Source of the DNA: JAFLCA01 sp041907145
Lineage (GTDB): Bacteria; Bdellovibrionota_C; UBA2361; JAFLCA01
DNA length: 25,425 nt
Direction of reading: 5' to 3'
Assembly: GCA_041907145.1 (NCBI GenBank)
Contig: JAYRHW010000202.1
Location: forward strand, 1-25,425
The notes beneath the pieces were generated by a model, which worked only from the letters and a program-made list of their open reading frames with translations, had not been told where the DNA came from and did not search any database. Positions 23,358-25,425 of this stretch are shown here, piece after piece (positions within the stretch are counted from its first letter, which is position 1; each line of letters begins with the position of its first letter). A program made the translations under genes and the position numbers.

Positions 23358-23686
23358 ACCCCTATGCTCGTTCAGACTCACCGAATGCTGCCTACCAGCG
23401 AAGTTCACCGCTCGAACAAGTTCTTGCTGCCAACCGCCCAGAGACAAGCACCCGAAGCTTAGTAGTCTGCAAGGAGCATGCCTTGCCATGCTCCAGAGGC
23501 GACTTCCGGTTGTTACGCGCTTTGCATAACTGCAACCTAGTGAATACAAGGAACATTCAAGCTCTGCAGCCGACCGTAGACTGCATTTGTCGACCCTCAG
23601 TCGCCGCTATGACTTTTTATGAGCACTTTCTAAGCAATTTTCGTTGATAATCGGGCCTTGCTGCTATTATCCCAGACTAACCGACA
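23358..23686. other. Long gap between the pilin and GNAT-like genes
   Basis: No convincing gene is seen on either strand; open frames here have poor composition and no ribosome sites. It holds a perfect 8-bp stem at 23473-23480 and 23487-23494 (GGAGCATG / CATGCTCC, 6-nt loop) that would lie in the leader of a leftward pilin transcript. AT-rich sequence near 23610-23650 is a plausible promoter zone, without clear hexamers. Confidence 0.5.
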
Positions 23687-24265
23687 TCAGCTGCTCTTAT
23701 CCAAGAGCAACAGAAGACAATCAAACTCATGCACGGTGCCGGCAACGGCGAGCTTCATGCTGTGGGGAGTGAGAATCCAGCCTCGGCGCACGTGGGCCAA
23801 GCGGGCAGCACTATTTCCACGCCGAACAAGGGCCACAAAGCCATCGATTATTCCGGCACATTCCAGACTACAGTTTTTGATCATTCGATCGTAAATGGCG
23901 AAGTCAGGCCCCCGATAATCGGGATGTACCGCTATGACTTGCGCATAACCAAGCCGCCCATGCTCGGCAAAAATCTCGGCAAGTTCCTGAACATTAGATG
24001 GGAAATGCTGCGATCCGAGATGATACAGCGCAAATCCGACTAGCCTGTTGCTTTGCAGGCACAGCGCTAGGCGACTTTGCGGCAAAGAAAGTTGTTCGAG
24101 CAAAAATGCTGAGCTATACGCCGAGGTAAGCCCAGAGCCTTCGGCTGTCGCCACACATTGCTGACTCAGCTCTGAGACCTGTTCTAAGACCTCCGCACTG
24201 GAAATGCCAAGCGCCTGTGCGCAGCGATCCAGGGATCCGACCACGATTTGAAGTGATTCCTTCAT
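23687..24265 (-). CDS. GNAT-like acetyltransferase with degenerate CoA loop
   Basis: A 192-residue cytoplasmic protein. The N-terminal third is helical (MKESLQIVVGSL...SAEVLEQVSEL). GNAT-fold features follow: RLALCLQSNRLVGFALYHL (about 65-83), then motif A YAQVIAVHPDYRGPDFAIYDRMI (107-129), where the usual R/Q-x-x-G-x-G/A acetyl-CoA loop has become YRGPDFA. Activity is therefore doubtful, though the fold is likely. I chose ATG 24265 (AGAGG 4 nt upstream); a GTG at 24319 keeps the frame open but would overlap the divergent GNAT gene. It shares a 34-nt gap with that gene, so the two are probably co-regulated. Substrate unknown. Confidence 0.75.
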   Translation of the reverse strand: MKESLQIVVGSLDRCAQALGISSAEVLEQVSELSQQCVATAEGSGLTSAYSSAFLLEQLSLPQSRLALCLQSNRLVGFALYHLGSQHFPSNVQELAEIFAEHGRLGYAQVIAVHPDYRGPDFAIYDRMIKNCSLECAGIIDGFVALVRRGNSAARLAHVRRGWILTPHSMKLAVAGTVHEFDCLLLLLDKSS

Positions 24266-24299
24266 CAAGCCTCTAACGTATGCTACGCTACACCTCTCA

Positions 24300-24752
24300 A
24301 TGACCGCCGAAACATCCACTGAAGCATACCATATCCGGCCAATCGTTCACCGATCCGCGGAATATCTCCACATGGTCGACTTGAGAAACAAGATCCTTCG
24401 TCGTCCTCTCGGTTTGGAGCTCAATGAAGAAGATCTTGCTTCCGAAGCCTCCTCCGCTCTCTTCGGAGCTTGGAAGGGCTCTCAACTTGTTGGCTGCCTG
24501 ATGCTCACTCCCCGTCCTGGCTGCCTTCAGATGCGCCAGGTCGCCGTCGACTCTGGACTGCAAGGTCAGGGCATCGGTGCTGCCCTGGTACGAGCTTCAG
24601 AGGAATACGCTACACGCAATGGCCATAGGTTAATCATCCTGCATGCGCGGGAAACCGCCATTAAGTTTTACCTTCGACTCGGATATCTCGAGCGCGGACC
24701 GCGCTTTACCGAAGTTGGGCTGCTGCATCAGGAAATGTTCAAGCAGCTGTAG
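24300..24752 (+). CDS. GNAT-family N-acetyltransferase
   Basis: A complete 150-residue GNAT enzyme, normal length. Motif D/A: CLQMRQVAVDSGLQGQGIGAALVRASEEYA (about 80-108) carries the canonical acetyl-CoA loop QGQGIG. Motif B: AIKFYLRLGYLERGPRFTEVGLLHQEM (about 121-147). The N-terminal LRNKILRRPLGL and the ending F-x-EVGLLHQEM are shared with a common group of small bacterial GNATs of unknown substrate. Expected to transfer acetyl from acetyl-CoA to an amine. There is no ribosome site before the ATG and only 34 nt to the divergent GNAT-like gene, so the mRNA may be nearly leaderless. Ends 7 nt from the convergent YLDPG protein gene. Confidence 0.9.
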   Translation: MTAETSTEAYHIRPIVHRSAEYLHMVDLRNKILRRPLGLELNEEDLASEASSALFGAWKGSQLVGCLMLTPRPGCLQMRQVAVDSGLQGQGIGAALVRASEEYATRNGHRLIILHARETAIKFYLRLGYLERGPRFTEVGLLHQEMFKQL

Positions 24753-24759
24753 GTTACGA

Positions 24760-24969
24760 CTACGCAGGATCGCTACGCTGCTTTTTGCTGAAGGACTGTC
24801 GGGCTCGCCGAACCCAATTGCGAAGAAGCATTTGCACGACCACCAACGCCCCCGCCACTCCGGCAAACACCCCCTGCGCCAGCATGCTACCGGCACCTGG
24901 GTCGAGATATGCAAAGGCGCTGCTTGGCGTAAGTAAAAGGGCAACGAGGAGGACGGCAAGTAAATGCAT
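24760..24969 (-). CDS. Small YLDPG-motif membrane protein
   Basis: A 69-residue protein. MHLLAVLLVALLLTPSSAFA is a clean signal peptide and is followed directly by YLDPGAGSMLAQ, a motif common to small bacterial membrane proteins of unknown function. One membrane helix follows (GVFAGVAGALVVVQMLL), then a basic cytoplasmic tail (RNWVRRARQSFSKKQR). The ATG at 24969 is chosen because it gives the signal peptide; a TTG at 25008 is in frame but unlikely. It lies 65 nt after the sulfatase-like gene on the same strand and probably belongs with it. The presumed role is as a small envelope partner; this is inference. Confidence 0.75.
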   Translation of the reverse strand: MHLLAVLLVALLLTPSSAFAYLDPGAGSMLAQGVFAGVAGALVVVQMLLRNWVRRARQSFSKKQRSDPA

Positions 24970-25034
24970 TAATGAAATCTGCTTAACAACGAAGCGATCA
25001 GCTTCCAAATATTAAATTTGGAAAAATTTATACC

Positions 25035-25425
25035 TCATGGCAAGAGCTTTATTCTGACCTGATTTCTTCCCTTTTGGAAGGCTTCCTCCGGCAGCATCGC
25101 TTGCATCTTAATTCGCCCCTCGGCATCACGCCCCAGAGGCACCACTGCACGCACCATACCATTGAGGGCTAAAGCAGCCCGCCCCCCGCTTTCCTTCCCA
25201 GCGGGAATCTGCACTTGGCCCTCGATATAAGCCGGTACATATCCCGACTCCGGATCAACCGCTGCTAACTCCTGAGCACTATTAAGCTCAAGAGGAACCT
25301 CCTCCCCAGGAATTAGCTCAATATTCATTCCCAATAGATCGGCATTTCCTGCTACTGCGTACAGTCCGTCCTTGCCCGCAGAAAAGAGTCGCTGAAGGTT
25401 CCCAACCCTCTCGCCACTATCGAAA
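25035..25425 (-). CDS. C-terminal part of a probable sulfatase-like protein (partial)
   Basis: The last 129 codons of a larger gene whose start lies beyond the right edge; the frame is open from 25424 to the TAA at 25035. No true start codon is evident. The sequence GLYAVAGNADLLG, DPESGYVPAYIEGQVQ, ALNGMVRAVVPLG and MLPEEAFQKGRNQVRI resembles the C-terminal beta domain of large membrane sulfatase/alkaline-phosphatase-superfamily proteins, where ALNG-x-I-x-A and a terminal F-R-x-GRN-x-V-E-V are usual. The catalytic domain is not in the window, so the assignment rests on this tail only. Confidence 0.55.
   Translation of the reverse strand, partial: FDSGERVGNLQRLFSAGKDGLYAVAGNADLLGMNIELIPGEEVPLELNSAQELAAVDPESGYVPAYIEGQVQIPAGKESGGRAALALNGMVRAVVPLGRDAEGRIKMQAMLPEEAFQKGRNQVRIKLLP

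Noticed and set aside
23358..23400. Minus-strand GGTAGGCAGC resembles part of a GEMM (c-di-GMP) riboswitch before the pilin gene.
   Set aside because: The essential ACGCAAAGCC-type block and the matching stems are missing upstream.
23087..23647. 186-codon rightward frame opposite the pilin gene.
   Set aside because: Mirror of the pilin frame plus the non-coding gap; Arg/Ser-rich with no domain.
23692..23709. Perfect 7-bp hairpin TGCTCTT-ATCC-AAGAGCA at the end of the 192-residue GNAT gene.
   Set aside because: It lies inside the coding end and no T-tract follows, so it does not qualify as a terminator.

Overview
This window is bacterial chromosome from a Gram-negative organism. Evidence for an outer membrane is a large outer-membrane beta-barrel protein ending in Phe, exported lipoproteins and a periplasmic-type multiheme cytochrome. 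Coding density is high, base composition is moderate, and neighbouring genes are often coupled by overlap or by gaps of 0-25 nt. The Ffh sequence, divergent flagellin, Flp-type pilin and CHASE2 cyclases would suit a delta-proteobacterial, Bdellovibrionota-like or other little-cultured environmental lineage. I cannot name the taxon from sequence alone. No rRNA, tRNA, CRISPR array, insertion sequence or prophage was recognised.

Layout. (A) 1-4667, electron transfer: a partial polytopic membrane protein is joined stop-to-start to a 778-residue fusion of an NAD(P)H flavoprotein, two cyclic-nucleotide-binding (CNB) domains and a four-cluster ferredoxin. Divergent to it are a multiheme c-type cytochrome and an unknown 153-residue protein. 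(B) 4674-17167, a dense cyclic-nucleotide signalling region. One leftward operon is CHASE2-adenylate cyclase 1, an exported beta-propeller, then an HD phosphohydrolase. Divergent to it is a 1149-residue FecR-TPR-beta-barrel protein. A second leftward operon is an SH3 protein, an M48 lipoprotein protease, then CHASE2-adenylate cyclase 2. A CNB-domain regulator follows upstream. (C) 17168-19667: a short divergent flagellin with a sigma28-like promoter, then ffh with a good sigma70-like promoter. (D) 19672-25425: an unknown 584-residue protein and a 70-residue protein. A perfect 21-bp inverted repeat separates these from a tandem-MarR regulator with a GNAT-like tail. Then come an orphan Flp pilin, two GNAT-type proteins, a small YLDPG-motif membrane protein and the C-terminus of a probable sulfatase-like protein.

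How the parts may work together. Two membrane cyclases with extracytoplasmic CHASE2 sensors, a candidate HD phosphodiesterase and two CNB proteins lie within 17 kb. One of the CNB proteins is a redox enzyme. The simplest reading is that envelope or redox conditions, sensed by CHASE2, FecR, propeller and SH3 components, set a cyclic nucleotide level that is read by a CNB regulator and by the redox flavoprotein beside the multiheme cytochrome. The domain calls are direct. The wiring is inference.
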